NCBI GenBank assembly: GCA_032871835.1
Contig: CM065295.1
Span: 62,865,687-62,929,686, forward strand
DNA: 64,000 bases
Reading direction: 5' to 3'
Source of the DNA: Dipteronia dyeriana
Taxonomy: Eukaryota; Streptophyta; Magnoliopsida; Sapindales; Sapindaceae
Below are positions 11,110 to 21,960 of the stretch, in pieces. Under the pieces are notes generated by a model. The model did no database searches. It saw only the letters and a list, made by a program, of their open reading frames with translations, and was not told the origin of the DNA. The stretch's first letter is position 1. Every line of letters starts with the position of its first letter. The translations under genes and the position numbers were made by a program.

Positions 11110-12096
11110 TTACCATATCCCATAGTTGGATGTCCCATTCACATATCGAATGATTCTCTTTACAGAGGAGAGATAGGATTCTTTGGGATTGGCTTGGTAC
11201 CTAGCACACACACCAACACTAAAAGCTATATCGGACCTACTAACAGTCAAGTATAGCAAGCTCCCTATCATGCCACGATATGGACTTTGATCCACACTTT
11301 TTCCACTAGCATCCTTACTAAGTTTCAAAGTGGTACTCATTGGTGTGTCACAATGCTTGGCATTTTCAAGACCAAACTTCTTCACTAGGTTCTTGGCATA
11401 CTTAGCTTGGGATAAGAAGATCCCATCATACATTTGCTTGATTTGCAAGCCTAGGAAGTAATTGAGTTCACCAACCGTGCTCATTTCAAACTCATAAGTC
11501 ATGACATCAATAAATTGTTGAACTTTCAAGTTGTTGGTAGAACCAAAAACGATGTCATCAACATAAATTTGAGCTATGAATAGCTCATCTTTAGTGCACT
11601 TGATGAACAAAGTCTTGCCAACACTACCTCTAGAATAGCCATTGTCAACAAGATAAAGAGTGAGGCTCTCATACCAAGCCCTCAGTGCTTGTTTCAACCC
11701 ATATAGCGTCTTCTTGAGACGATAAACATGATTGGGGTGGTGTGGATCCACAAACCCCTTAGGTTGCTCAAAAAACATTTCCTCTTGCAAGAAGCCAATG
11801 AGGAAGGCACTCTTAACATCCATTTGATGTAATTTAAACTTGTGCACACAAGAAATGGAGAAGAGAATCCTAATGGACTCTAAACGGGCAACGGGAGCAA
11901 AAGTCTCCTCAAAGTCGAAACCCTCAATTTGAGAGTATCCTTGTGCAACAAGTCTAGCTTTGTTCCGCACAATGTTGTCATCCTCATTAGATTTGTTCAT
12001 ATAGACCCACTTGGTGTCTATCACATTAGTCTTCTTAGGCCTAGAAACTAGAGTCCAAACCTCATTCCTTTTAAATTTATTTAGCTCTTCTTGCAT
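11110..12096 (-). pseudogene. Copia reverse transcriptase domain
   Basis: An open stretch of 328 codons spans nearly the whole copia RT. Blocks in order: [98 protein letters not shown], the catalytic [23 protein letters not shown] and [13 protein letters not shown]. The catalytic aspartates (MDVKSAF and YVDD) are intact. The usual NG in the SAFLNG motif is IG here and the usual PRAWY is LRAWY. It ends at a stop after TSNYGIW, where an intact element would run on into RNase H. This is the best preserved coding block of the element. Confidence 0.93.
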
Positions 12097-12105
12097 AGCA
12101 AGAAC

Positions 12106-12456
12106 CTAAAATTCATCACTTAAAGCTTCATCAACCTTTTTGGATTCAATTTGAGAGGTGTAGCAAGTATAACTAATTTGATTTGCTAATTGATGTCTAG
12201 TCTTCACACCCTCATTCACATTTCCAAGAATGTCACTCTTGTTATGAAGATGCCTAACCCAAGGAGTGGGTTCCTTAGAGTCCAAAGTAGGATCTCTATC
12301 AAGAGATTGAGTGACCACTTTTTCAAGCTTTGATTTTTCCTCACTAGAAATCTTATCAATATTCACCAAGGTAGAATCATCAACCACACTAATCTCCTCA
12401 TCATGGTTATTAACCTTAGGCCTACAATCATCTATGACCACATTAGATGATTCCAT
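12106..12456 (-). pseudogene. Copia IN-RT linker region
   Basis: A 116-codon frame links the integrase C-terminus to RT. It is acidic and low in motifs (DEEISVVDDSTLVNIDK, then PTPWVRHLHNKSDILGNVNE, TRHQLANQ). The WVRxHxxxxIxG and TR sequence is typical of the segment just before copia RT. It ends at a stop just upstream of the RT block. Confidence 0.75.
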
Positions 12457-12569
12457 TACACTTCATGTCTTCAAGTTAAAAACTCTATAGACCTTACTAT
12501 TTAGGGCATAGCCAATATAAATCTCCTCATCACTCTTAGCATCAAATTTGTCAAGTTGATCACGGTCAT

Positions 12570-13622
12570 TTAGAATGTAGCACTTGATTCCAAATGAGTG
12601 AAAGTAGCTAACATTTGGCTTTCTACCTTCCACAATTCATAGGAGATTTGCCTAGTCTCGGGCCTAAGAAAAACCATATTGCCTATATAACAAGCCATAT
12701 TGACATCTTCAGCCCAAAGACTCCTAGGCACATTGTTACTATGCAACATCACACGGACCATCTCTTGGAGGACTCTATTCTTCCTCTCTACTACCCCATT
12801 TTTTTGAGGAGTTCGAGGAGCTGAGAACTCATGGAAAATGCCAAGACTATCACAAAATTTTTCAAAACAAACATTTTCAAATTCTCTCTCATGATCACTC
12901 CTAATTTTCTTAATGCATTTTATGTGTGAATCCTTCTCATTTTAAAATTTAGTGCAAAGTATTTTAAAAGTTTTAAATGTTTCAGATTTCTCTCTAAGAA
13001 ATTAAGTCCAAGTAAATCTAGAAAAATCATCCACACACACAAAAATGTACCTCTTTCCACCGAGACTCTCGGTTTGCATGGGACCCATAAGGTCCATATG
13101 AAGAAGCTCTAATGGCTCCTTAGTGGCAAGATACTTACCCTTCTTATGCACACTCTTAGTTTGCTTTCCGTGTTGACAAGGTCCACAAACTTCCTCAATC
13201 CTATTTCCAAACTTAGGAAGACCTCTCACAACTTTCAACCTCTCACGAACTTTCAACCTCTCAAGAACTTTCAAGTCTTTGAAATTCATATGACCTAACC
13301 TTTGATGCCATAATTCAACTTGATCACAACTAGACAAATTGCAAGAGATGCCATTAGAATCAAGACAATAACAATTGTCACTTGATCTCTTACCTTTCAC
13401 TAGGACTTGTCCATCCTCTGTCAAAATAGAACAATCAACTTTACCAAACATGACCGAAAAACCTTCATCACTTAAATGTGATATGCGGATAAGATTTGTT
13501 TGCAAGCCATCTACATAGAAAGCATTAGGCAAGGAGGGCAAATCGAAGATGGAAATGTTTCCTTTTCCTAGAACCTTCTTACGTGAACCATCACCAAATG
13601 TGACAAATCCACCATCCTCCAT
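12570..13622 (-). pseudogene. Copia integrase
   Basis: Integrase inserts the cDNA into the genome. The N-terminal zinc domain reads WHQRLGHMNFKDLKVL and then CGPCQHGKQ (His/His/Cys/Cys). The core starts with ELLHMDLMGPMQTES, KRYIFVCVDDFSRFTW, which holds the first catalytic Asp. It stops there; the middle of the core (12762-13002) survives only in broken frames. The C-terminal part at 12570-12761 reads VMLHSNNVPRSLWAEDVNMA, then RPETRQISYELWK. An 18-bp unit is repeated about three times at 13221-13274 in the zinc domain, giving LKVLERLKVRERLKV. This is a non-functional remnant. Confidence 0.87.
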
Positions 13623-14950
13623 CCTCCATCACAAGAGTTTCAAAGAAACTCTTGTTTCCGGTCATGTGCCTAGAACATCCACTATCAAGGTACCAAGTGT
13701 TAGAAGCTTTCGTCTTCAACGCCATGTGGGCCACATGGCAAACATACTCATTAGTTCTAGTCCACCTACTAGCAACATTGTCATTCCTAGGAGCCTTGGG
13801 TTCATTGGCTCTAAAATTCCTAGGTGCATGCATTTTGGCTCTTCTAAGCATATTCTTCTCAATCATACTTTCAAAACGACACAATTTAATAAATTTAAAA
13901 CAATTCGGCCTTATGTGACCTTTAATACCACAATAATGACAAATGGGAGTAAAGTAAGGATTCATACCATATCCTTGTGCATGCATGGAAGACTTCCCTC
14001 TCCTTTGAGTTGTCCTTTGGTGTTGAGCCGAATCTCTTCTTTGAAACATCCTTTGTGGTTGAGCCACATTAGCTTTCCTTCTTGATTGTGGGTGAAAACT
14101 TCTTTGTTGAATTTGAGGGCTCCTTGGAAGTTGAGGTCTTGTTTGATGTGTTCTAGCTTTTGGTGGATGAGCTTTAGCTTGAGAATTTGTTTGAGCCTTC
14201 ATTTGAGCTTTCTTTGATGATTCTCCAACTTCATTCGATCTCATTTGTTGGTGTGAACCTTGAGTCTCTTTGACCTCTTGACTTTTGACAAATATGGTAT
14301 TCTTTGAGGAAGTGGCATCCTTGCCTTCCACATATCCTAGGCCCGTTTTATCACTAGGACTCTTCCCACATGATAGCGTCTTATCAAGTCTCTCGGTTCT
14401 GGATGTCATCTTAGCAATCAATTCTTTCGCTTCTCTAAGCTCAATCTTCAAGTTTTCTTCACTCTTCTTAGTGATCACAAGCTCCAACTTTAAACTCTCT
14501 TCTAACTCTTTTCCATGTTTTACCTTCTCATTCAAGTTGGTAATCTTGAAAGTAAACTCTAAATTCTCCTTTTTCAACACTTGAATCTCCTTCTTCTTTT
14601 TCAATCTAGACTTTTCAAAAAACTTCATGAAGTCTCCATAGTTCATTTCCTCATCAATCTCAAACCTAGAGTTAGAAGAGGTGCTCTCATCACTAGAGTC
14701 ATCTACTTTTTCCTTATCACTCACAATTTCCTTGCCATTATGAGATGTTGTGAAGGCAATGAAGTTTGCAACTCTATCTTCATCATCCGAAGATTTTTCT
14801 TCCTCTTCTAAGTCTTCACTATCACTCCAAGTGACCGTCATTGCCTTCCCTTTTTTCTTCTTCAAATTTGCACATTCTGGAGCAATATGACCAAAACCAC
14901 TGCATTTATAGCATTGAATTCCCTTCTTGGAGTCACTTTCTTAAAACTTT
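13591..14950 (-). pseudogene. Copia Gag C-terminal region and protease
   Basis: This frame begins after a first zinc knuckle (CYKCSGFGHIAPEC, about 14880-14920). It continues with an acidic segment (SEDLEEEEKSSDDEDRV), a Lys/Glu-rich coiled-coil-like stretch and a basic Gln/Pro/Arg-rich segment (RPQLPRSPQIQQRSFHPQ). A second knuckle, CHYCGIKGHIRPNC, follows, then the protease active site TWYLDSGCSRHMTG. The knuckles bind RNA and the protease would mature the polyprotein. The frame breaks just after LVMEDGG, where a short duplication of the GGATGGAGGAT type shifts it from the integrase frame. Confidence 0.88.
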
Positions 14951-15147
14951 TCAACCTTCTTGAAGGGAGTTTTCTTCTTCACCTCTTTTCCGTTTGACCC
15001 AAAACATTTCCTCTCAAACTTCATGAATTTCTTGAATCTTTTAACCATGAGGGCCATTTCTTCATTTGAGTCCTCCACCTCTTCTTCAACCTTAGTGGTC
15101 TTCAAGACAATGCTCTTTTGTTTCTTCAGAGGTATGGGTGAGGTGTT

Positions 15148-15795
15148 CTATCTAGACTCATAAGCTATAAGTCTTTCAATGACTTCACTCGGCTTCATAT
15201 TCTTGTACTCACTATTCTCTTCAAGTGCCGTCACTTTTGATTCGAACCTTGACGGAAGTGACCTCATAATCTTTTGATGGACTCTTCTATCTGAATAGGG
15301 GTCACCAAGTTGATGGCTTTGGTTGACAATATCCATCAGCTTCACTTAGAAGTCATTGAAACTTTCATGCTCCTCCATTCTAATCATCTCAAACTGCATA
15401 TGGAGAACTTGGAGCTTTGAGTCCTTGACTACCTCGATTCCCTCATGTGTCGTTTGAAGAATGTCTCAAGCCTCCTTTGCAATCATAGTGTTTTGGACCA
15501 GCTTGTACTAATTATTGTCCACGTCATAAAGAATGGCATGCATAGCCTTGTTGTTCCACTTGGATGCTTCAAACTCTTGAGTACTCCAACTAGACTTGGG
15601 CTTAGGAGCTTCTACACCATCGTCAGTGGTCATTGTTGGAGGAGTATAACTGTCTTCAATAGCCATCCAAGCATGGTCATCTATTTGGCAAAGATAGGCT
15701 TACATCTTGCCCTTCCAAGTAGCATAATTTACCCCATTGAGCAAATGGGGTCTTGTACTTGAGGCTCCCTCATGACTATTTCTGTTTCCACTCAT
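15148..15795 (-). pseudogene. Copia Gag N-terminal region
   Basis: The likely start ATG (complement of 15793-15795) opens MSGNRNSHEGASSTRPHLL, NGVNYATWKGKM, like the usual SIRE Gag start. The next codon is TAA (expected to continue AYLCQIDDHAW), a nonsense mutation. The later block at 15345-15148 reads KIMRSLPSRFESKVTALEEN and PSEVIERLIAYE, the conserved Gag motif of copia elements. The start lies ~120 bp downstream of the primer site, as expected. Confidence 0.85.
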
Positions 15796-15911
15796 TGTTT
15801 TTATAGGGTAATAAATGATATGAAGATGCAAATGTAATGCAACACACAAAATGCAAACAACCAAAATGCACAAGGTAAGACACACACAATGCACGGATCA
15901 CCTAAGTATAT

Positions 15912-15936
15912 CTAGACACCGGCTCTGATAACAATT
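15912..15936 (-). other. Copia primer-binding site (Met tRNA type)
   Basis: On the minus strand TTGTTATCAGAGCCGGTG follows the 5' LTR. It matches the usual TGGTATCAGAGC site complementary to initiator tRNA-Met, with one G-to-T change. About 16 bases separate it from the mapped LTR edge, so the true LTR end may lie nearer 15937. Confidence 0.85.
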
Positions 15937-15952
15937 GAAATTCCCTAGAAAG

Positions 15953-17307
15953 TGTGTAACTATAACCTAGAGGAGGGGTGAATAGGTTTTAATTCGATAA
16001 ATTACCAATTTTACGAATTAGTCAATGTTATCAAAATTACCCCATTCTACTAAGTGATTAATTAAAAGATAACAAGCATAAAACAATGAAGACACACAAT
16101 GTATACGTGGAAACCCTCCAAATGGGAAAAACCACGGGTTGTTTAGAGCGCCACCCTTGATCCATAAAATCCACTATTGAGTAAAAGTTTACAACCCATG
16201 TTGACCTCCCGTCTAACCCTCCAGTTACTAACCTTTTCACTCTACCCAACGAGGCTTTAATAGTGATTTTGGATCCCTAGCCTTATGCACTAACCACTTA
16301 GCCACAAGCTAACTGAACAATGAAGAGATAATGGCAACCTAAGTGAATATGCAAGAATATTCAATATGCAAAAATGCTAGGTCAAGACATTCATGCTTAT
16401 CTAGGATTAATAATGACAATTAAAACAAATCCTAGAAATCAATGTTATAAATGTAAAGGCAAGAAGAATTAGCTAGAAGAGTAAAATCGTCCTAAATACT
16501 AGCTATCACAAATTAATGCATCTCAACCAACAATCGATACACAAACATGTCATAAAAGCAATTAAACATTCAAGCAAGCATTTGATATGCAATAAAGACT
16601 AAAACCCTAGGCATACATATCTTTGTAATGAAAACATAAAGTTTAGAACATGTAGAGAATACCTAGTCACACACACACAAGAAATCCATGCTTGGAAGAT
16701 GCTTGATGATTTGGATTTTAAGGATGGTTGAGTAAAAATGGCTTCTTGGAGCTTCTCTCTCTAAAGAACCTTATCTCTCTCTCAAAAATAGGTTTGGAAG
16801 CTCTAAAAACAAGTTGGGAGGAAAATGGAACATTTATATGAAGCCTAGAGTGAAACTGGGTCATTTTGGGTGCAAGGCAACCAAAACTCGTCAAGACCGC
16901 TGGCTGTACCGCGGTCCAGGTAAGTGTCCAGACCGCGGCACTGAGAGCGGTGTATCGTCTGGACAACGCCGCTCTGTAGGTCACTGTGCATGCAGCGTGC
17001 ATAGACCGCGGTCTGGACAGCATACATCCTATGTGAAACTCTGCTTGGGAGACCGCGGCATATGCAACAAGCACAGACCGCGGTAGCCACAGCGTGCATC
17101 CTCTGTCAAACACCGTTATGCAGGCCGCGGCAGGGGCACTGCACAGAGAGCGGTCTAGACCGCGGTAAAGAGAAAAAAATCATCTTTTTAAGACACAAAC
17201 ATACATTCAACACTCAAATAAAAATAAGACACACAAGGCACTCAAAATGGCTAATAAGCATGCAAGCAAGATAATTAAAATAAAATGCATGAATGTTAGT
17301 GTGTACA
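15953..17307 (-). repeat. 5' LTR of the copia element
   Basis: This 1355-bp LTR is the partner of 7868-9220. The outer edge lies at GTGTACA, just before R1-type sequence (TAAATGGATTAAATGGG). The GC-rich block at 16890-17165 contains seven CCGCGG motifs; the other LTR keeps five of these, and the two lost ones each differ by a C-to-T change. Confidence 0.87.
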
Positions 17308-18690
17308 CTAAATGGATTAAATGGGTTAATTATTTGTTTTTTTAAAGGGGTCCAAAGATAAGATTTGACTCGTATAATAAACAGGTTAGTCGTGTCGTAT
17401 CGTGTTGACCCATATATAATCATAATCAATTTTAGGGGATCTGATCCGTTTAATAAATGGATCATGTATTCGTGTTCATGTTCCATCAGGGGCGAAATAA
17501 AATGTGGTGGGGGGTGGGGGTGGGGGGGAGCTGTCATTTAAAAAAAAAAAAAAAAAAAAATCTCTATAAAATTTTGTTTTTAAAAACGTAATTGTCTCGT
17601 TTTTTTTTAAAAGGTCCTGAGATATGCAGCTGTCATTTTATTTTTATTTTTTAAAAGGTGATTGCTTGTACTTGAGTTTAGTTTTAAATTTTGAAAAGTC
17701 GAATTGGGGGGGGGAACGTTAGTTCTCATCAGAGGTTTTGTACAATACAATATAATATATAGTAAAAAGGCTGTGGGCCCTGAGACATGCAGCTGTCATT
17801 TTTATATAAAAAAAATCTCTATAAATTTTTGTTTTTAAAAACGTAATTGCCTCGTTTAAAAAAAAAAAAAAAAAAAGTGATTGCTTGTACTTGAGGTTAG
17901 TTTTCAATTTAAAAAAAAATATTAAGATTATAATGTATTAACTATTAAGGAATGTCTAATTTTATATATTCCAATTTTATGTATTCTAATTTTCTTTAGA
18001 AAAGAAAATATAAATCTCTTAATATTTGATTTTCTATACATCTTAAACTTGTCTAACCTTTATATACCGGTTTAGCGTTTTTTCTAATTTTTCACTTAAA
18101 CAATTTCATTCCTATTATTGTAATTAAATTCTTTATATTCTTTGGTTCATCTATCAGAATAATTTCACGTACGAGATTACAAAACAATAAATATTTTAGG
18201 TTATATATATATATATATATTTGTTACTTTTTTAGGTTATTAATATGTTTTCTTTAATAAATTGAAGTTGCAATAAGATGGAAGATGACTTTCTTATAAA
18301 CGTTTTGATCATGTATATTGAAAAGGAAATCGTAGAGAAACTTAGTATATATTCAATTATAGATGATTTTAGAGATTTAAAATAACGACGAGTTCCATTT
18401 TCATTTTAAAGTTAATGTCTATTTTGTTTATTAATTTTTATATTTTAGTATTACATATGAGACTATACGATATTATATTTATTTAAAAAAAAAATAGTTT
18501 TTATATATTAGTATATTTGTCTAGCGTTAATTTCAAAAGAAAAAAAAAATACCTTGTCCCCAAAACCGAAATCTTGGCTTCGCCTCTATGTCCCATCATG
18601 TCAACAATAAACGGACCATGCTAGTGTTTGGGAAGGAATTTAGAAAAAAAATTACGAAAAAATTTAGAAAACCTAGCATTACTCGTATAT
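17308..18690 (+). repeat. Dispersed repeat R1, copy 2, split by a hAT element
   Basis: The left part (17308-17486) reads AAATGGGTTAATTATTTG, GTGTCGTATCGTGTTGACCC, ATATATAATCATAATCA and TTTAGGGGATCTGATCC. The right part (18589-18690) resumes CATCATGTCAACAATAAACGG, AATTTAGAAAA and CCTAGCATTACTCG. Together they follow copies 1 and 3. The 5' side of the copy is cut by the copia element; AT-rich sequence at 7840-7867 (TGATAAATTATAATATAA) may be the displaced left flank. Confidence 0.8.
17487..18588. mobile_element. Non-autonomous hAT-type transposon nested in R1
   Basis: A 1102-bp insertion interrupts R1. It starts CAGGGGCGAA and ends TTCGCCTCTA, giving imperfect terminal inverted repeats. It is flanked by an 8-bp duplication with one mismatch (TGTTCCAT at 17479-17486, TGTCCCAT at 18589-18596). 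Short CAGRGGCG-type ends and 8-bp duplications are hAT hallmarks. It has no transposase, only AT-rich DNA with poly(A), poly(G) and an internal imperfect duplication (blocks with GAGAYATGCAGCTGTCATTT near 17620 and 17790). It must have moved using a transposase encoded elsewhere. Confidence 0.8.
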
Positions 18691-18700
18691 ATATATATAT

Positions 18701-18830
18701 AAGAAAATTTTCACATAAGTGTGCACTAATGGAATTATATAAGGACATATAATGTGAGTCACTCATTTTATTTTTGACTTGTCATGTATACACTTGTTAA
18801 AGTTCTTTTATAAATGAGTGGAAAAGAATT
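18701..18830 (+). mobile_element. MITE-like element M1 inside a TA microsatellite
   Basis: A 130-bp noncoding element lies between (TA)n tracts at about 18686-18700 and 18831-18840. It reads TTTTCACATAAGTGTGCACT, ATAAGGACATATAATGTGAG, TCACTCATTTTA and ends ATAAATGAGTGGAAAAG. A reverse-oriented relative lies at 25351-25497 and a longer one at 23630-23797. The right TA tract runs to 18840. Confidence 0.7.
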
Positions 18831-18840
18831 TATATATATA

Positions 18841-20425
18841 TTTCAATGAGGATTTTGTACGGTGTACACTTTAAGCACCTTCAATCACCTTCAATGAAAT
18901 ATTATGGAATATATTGAATCGTGATTTTTGGTGTGGATGTTCAAAACATTGAAATAATTTTTGGACAAAATTGAAAATTTTTCATGTATAAGAACTAATT
19001 TTTTATGACTTTTTTGAATTTAAACATTTAAAAATAGAGAAATATAAGAAAAAAATAGTTTTCAATTCCAAAAAAAAAAAAAACAAATTTTTACTAAATG
19101 TGTAATATTTTTTTTTATAATACATATAAAAAATCTTATTGAAAAAATTCAATTGCATGTAATTTCATGATAAAAAAAACCTCCACCGTTTTTAATTGAA
19201 AACGGTTAAAGTATTCTTGTATTCCTATCTGTTTATTATTTTGCAAATGTTTACATCGTTTTATAACCCATTTTGTTTATCTTTTATGTATCTAATTTAT
19301 TTATTTATTAATTGGAAACTGTAATGGATAAATTTTATTGTCATTTTTTCCCATAGAACAATAATAATTAATTAAATCAATAAATAAAATTAAATTAATA
19401 GAGGAATAAGAAATTTTTAAATATATATATATATATATGGAAGAAACTCAACCAGAAAATTAAGATTCTGGAAAAAAAAATTAAGTAATTAGAAATTTTA
19501 GAAAATCTGGGAAAAAGAAGTAATCATGAAAGTGAGAAAAACATGGAAGAAAAAAAAGTAGTATGAGAATAAAAACAAATCTAAGACAACAAAAAATTCG
19601 AATATCGCTTTTGCCTTACAACAAAAATAATTATTTTTATCAATTGATTAAAAAGTAAATTAATCAGAAAATTTAGAAAATATGTGAAAAATAAGTAATC
19701 AGGAAAGTAAGAAAAATCCGAAAAAAAAAAAATAATCAGAGAATAAAAACAAATCTAGACAAATAAAAAAGTCTAATGTCACTTTTGGTCTTACAACAAC
19801 AATAATTAATTTTATCAATTGATTAAATAAAAATTAAAAAATAATCAAAAATTAAAAAATTCTATCAAAAACATAATCAGAAAATTAAAAATTTTGGAAA
19901 AAACAAAGTAGTCATATTTTTAAAAATCTTGAAAAAAGTAATCAGTAAATTTAAAAATGTGGGAAAATAATGGTAATCACAAAAATAAAAAATATGGGGA
20001 AAAAGTAATATGGAAATTTAATATATATATATATATAAAAAAATCAGTTATTGAAAACAAATCTTTAAAAAAAAAAAAAAAGCAATCATAAAGTTAAAAA
20101 ATATAGGAAAAAAATAATCAAATGGTTAAAAAGGTTTGGGAAAAAAGTAATGAATTAAAAAAATATATGGAAAAAATATTAACATACCCTAACTGACTTT
20201 AAACATAGTTAATCATCGTTAACCGAAAATAACTTAGATCAATATATATTTTATTTTTCAATAATAAATTTTTTGTTTTTTTTATGATTTTTATTGGGAA
20301 ACATGTAATAATGTTTATAATCATTAGTGACCCAAAAAGAACTTCAAACCATGCATGCTATCTTCCGTAATATTAATTCTTTCGATTATTTATAATGTCT
20401 CATGTTCTAGTCTTCATCACCGTAC
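18841..20425. other. AT-rich spacer, no gene seen
   Basis: Long A/T-rich sequence with GGAAAAAA...AGTAATCA motifs recurring irregularly between 19450 and 20160 (for example AAAAGTAATCA, AAATTTAGAAAAT). This suggests an old degenerate tandem array. No open frame of note and no recognised element. Confidence 0.65.
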
Positions 20426-20428
20426 GTG

Positions 20429-20429
<1 letters not shown>

Positions 20430-20478
<49 letters not shown>
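20430..20478. repeat. (TA)n microsatellite
   Basis: Uninterrupted TA dinucleotides of about 48 bp. Confidence 0.95.
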
Positions 20479-20481
<3 letters not shown>

Positions 20482-20883
20482 GAAAGAACTAACAACCAAA
20501 ACAAATCTTGTGATCAATTGCCCTTAAAAAATAAATAGCAGTTAAATGTATACATGTAAAAGCTTCAATCAGCTCCAATTTGAGAACAAAACTGTGATTA
20601 AAAAAATAAAAAAGGACCTTGAAAAAAAAATGGCATGGGGCCGGAATCAAACCCTGCCTTGTAAGTTGTAACAAACCTTTATTCCAAACTTCCAACATGC
20701 CTTACTTCCTACTATGAATCAAGTAAAGTACTCTCGTCAGCTTGATATTTCCGACTCTGTAACGTGACGAAGTAAAAATCGAATCCCGTGTCTGATCAGT
20801 CCTGTATACTATATATCTATAACCTCACTAAGAGATCACCTCCAATTCACCCTCACCCTGAAATCAGTAGCCATTGCAAATTA

Positions 20884-21960
20884 ATGGCATCTCCCAAAAT
20901 AAAATTGAAGCTTCTTGTTGACAAAACTACTGAGAAAGTAGTTTTTGCAGAAGCTGACAGACTTCATAGATTTTCTCATCCACCTTCTTTCTTTGCCTGT
21001 AGCCACTGCTGTCAGGCTCTTAAAAGAGAGAACCATGGATGTGGGTTCTCTTAGTCATTTCTATGAAAGCCTTCAAAATCTTCCTGAATCTTAATTGCAA
21101 CCAAACCAAAAAAAGAACTCACTTCTCAATCCCAGAGTGCCCATATTATCTGCTGCTGCAGCTGCCTCTGGAATCTCTCTTACGCTGACATCTAACGATC
21201 ACGATTTCGATACTCGAAAGGTTTACACATGTGCTTCATGTATGTCACACATGGCTGTTGTCCCAAACATGAATTGTCCTAACTGTGAACGTCGGTCAAT
21301 GGACAGAGAGTTGTCATATGTCAATCCTCCATGGAAGGGTGGTGGGTTTCTTAAAGGGTTAGTGAGTTATATTGTTATGGATAATTTGGAGTTCATGCCC
21401 ATGTCCACCAAAATGTTTGTTTCTTTGCTAAAAAAATTTGATATCGAGGATGTGAGTGCACTTGAGGAGACTGAGGTAGAATTGTGTGTTGAAGAGGTAT
21501 GCTTATCATAATTTATTATTACATAACAATCATCAAAAGAATGTTCAGAACCTTGCAACATTATGTTTAGTTTTATAATGTTACAAATTAAAATTGGTTC
21601 CGTAACTTTATAAAATTATAGTCCTGAAATTATATTTCATAACTGACCAGAAAAACATCCATACCATCTTATTTTTTTCAATTCTAGAACTCCAATTTCC
21701 TACCATGAGATGGATGAGATGGATGAGATGTGTTTTGTTTTGCGTTTTCTCATAAAAGAACATGAAGACAAACAAATCTCATTGATCATGTATTTAACGT
21801 GAAAAAATCGGATGGTACTAACTTGATAATTTCGAATTAAATTATCATAACTTCATAAAAACAATAGAAGACTTATGTGCATATATATATATATATATAT
21901 ATTGCCAGGGTCTTTGAAGCTGTCTTTGGAATGCAAAACAGTTTTAACAAGTTTCTATCA
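20884..21960 (+). pseudogene. DUF674 family pseudogene
   Basis: DUF674 proteins are a plant-specific family of unknown function. The ATG at 20884 opens MASPKIKLKLLVDKTTEKVV, FAEA, the family start. Near 20955 the frame shifts; the family sequence continues in another frame as DFIDFLIHLLSLPVATAVRL and VGSLSHFYESLQNLPES. A TAA at 21092-21094 sits where Tyr is expected, then LQPNQKKNSLLNPRVPI. Later blocks are YTCASCMSHM and MNCPNCERRS (paired Cys-x2-Cys), GGGFLKGLVSYIVMDNLEF, MPMSTKMFVSLLKKF and ALEETEVEL. A GT donor at 21497 and AG acceptor at 21907-21908 frame an intron at the family's expected place; exon 2 has SLKLSLECKTVLTSF, then a GTAAGT. The exon phases do not match. A TATA-like CTATATATC lies near 20810. 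Confidence 0.85.

Larger units (their letters stand above)
7868..17307 (-). mobile_element. Ty1/copia retrotransposon, SIRE-like, degraded
   Basis: A 9.44-kb minus-strand element bounded by two ~1.35-kb LTRs. In sense order it has the 5' LTR (15953-17307), a Met-type primer site, gag with two zinc knuckles, protease, integrase, RT, RNase H, a noncoding tail and the 3' LTR (7868-9220). Domain order PR-IN-RT-RH is diagnostic of Ty1/copia. The WYLDSGCSRHMTG protease, CYKC knuckle and long charged Gag fit the SIRE/Maximus lineage (inference). An env-like ORF found in some SIRE elements is not visible. All coding blocks are separated by stops or frameshifts. A matching target duplication could not be shown. 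The right edge lies in repeat R1 copy 2, so R1 was probably the target. Confidence 0.88.

Noticed and set aside
13549..14085. 178-codon plus-strand ORF
   Set aside because: Antisense to the copia Gag/protease/integrase frames, which have clear motifs.
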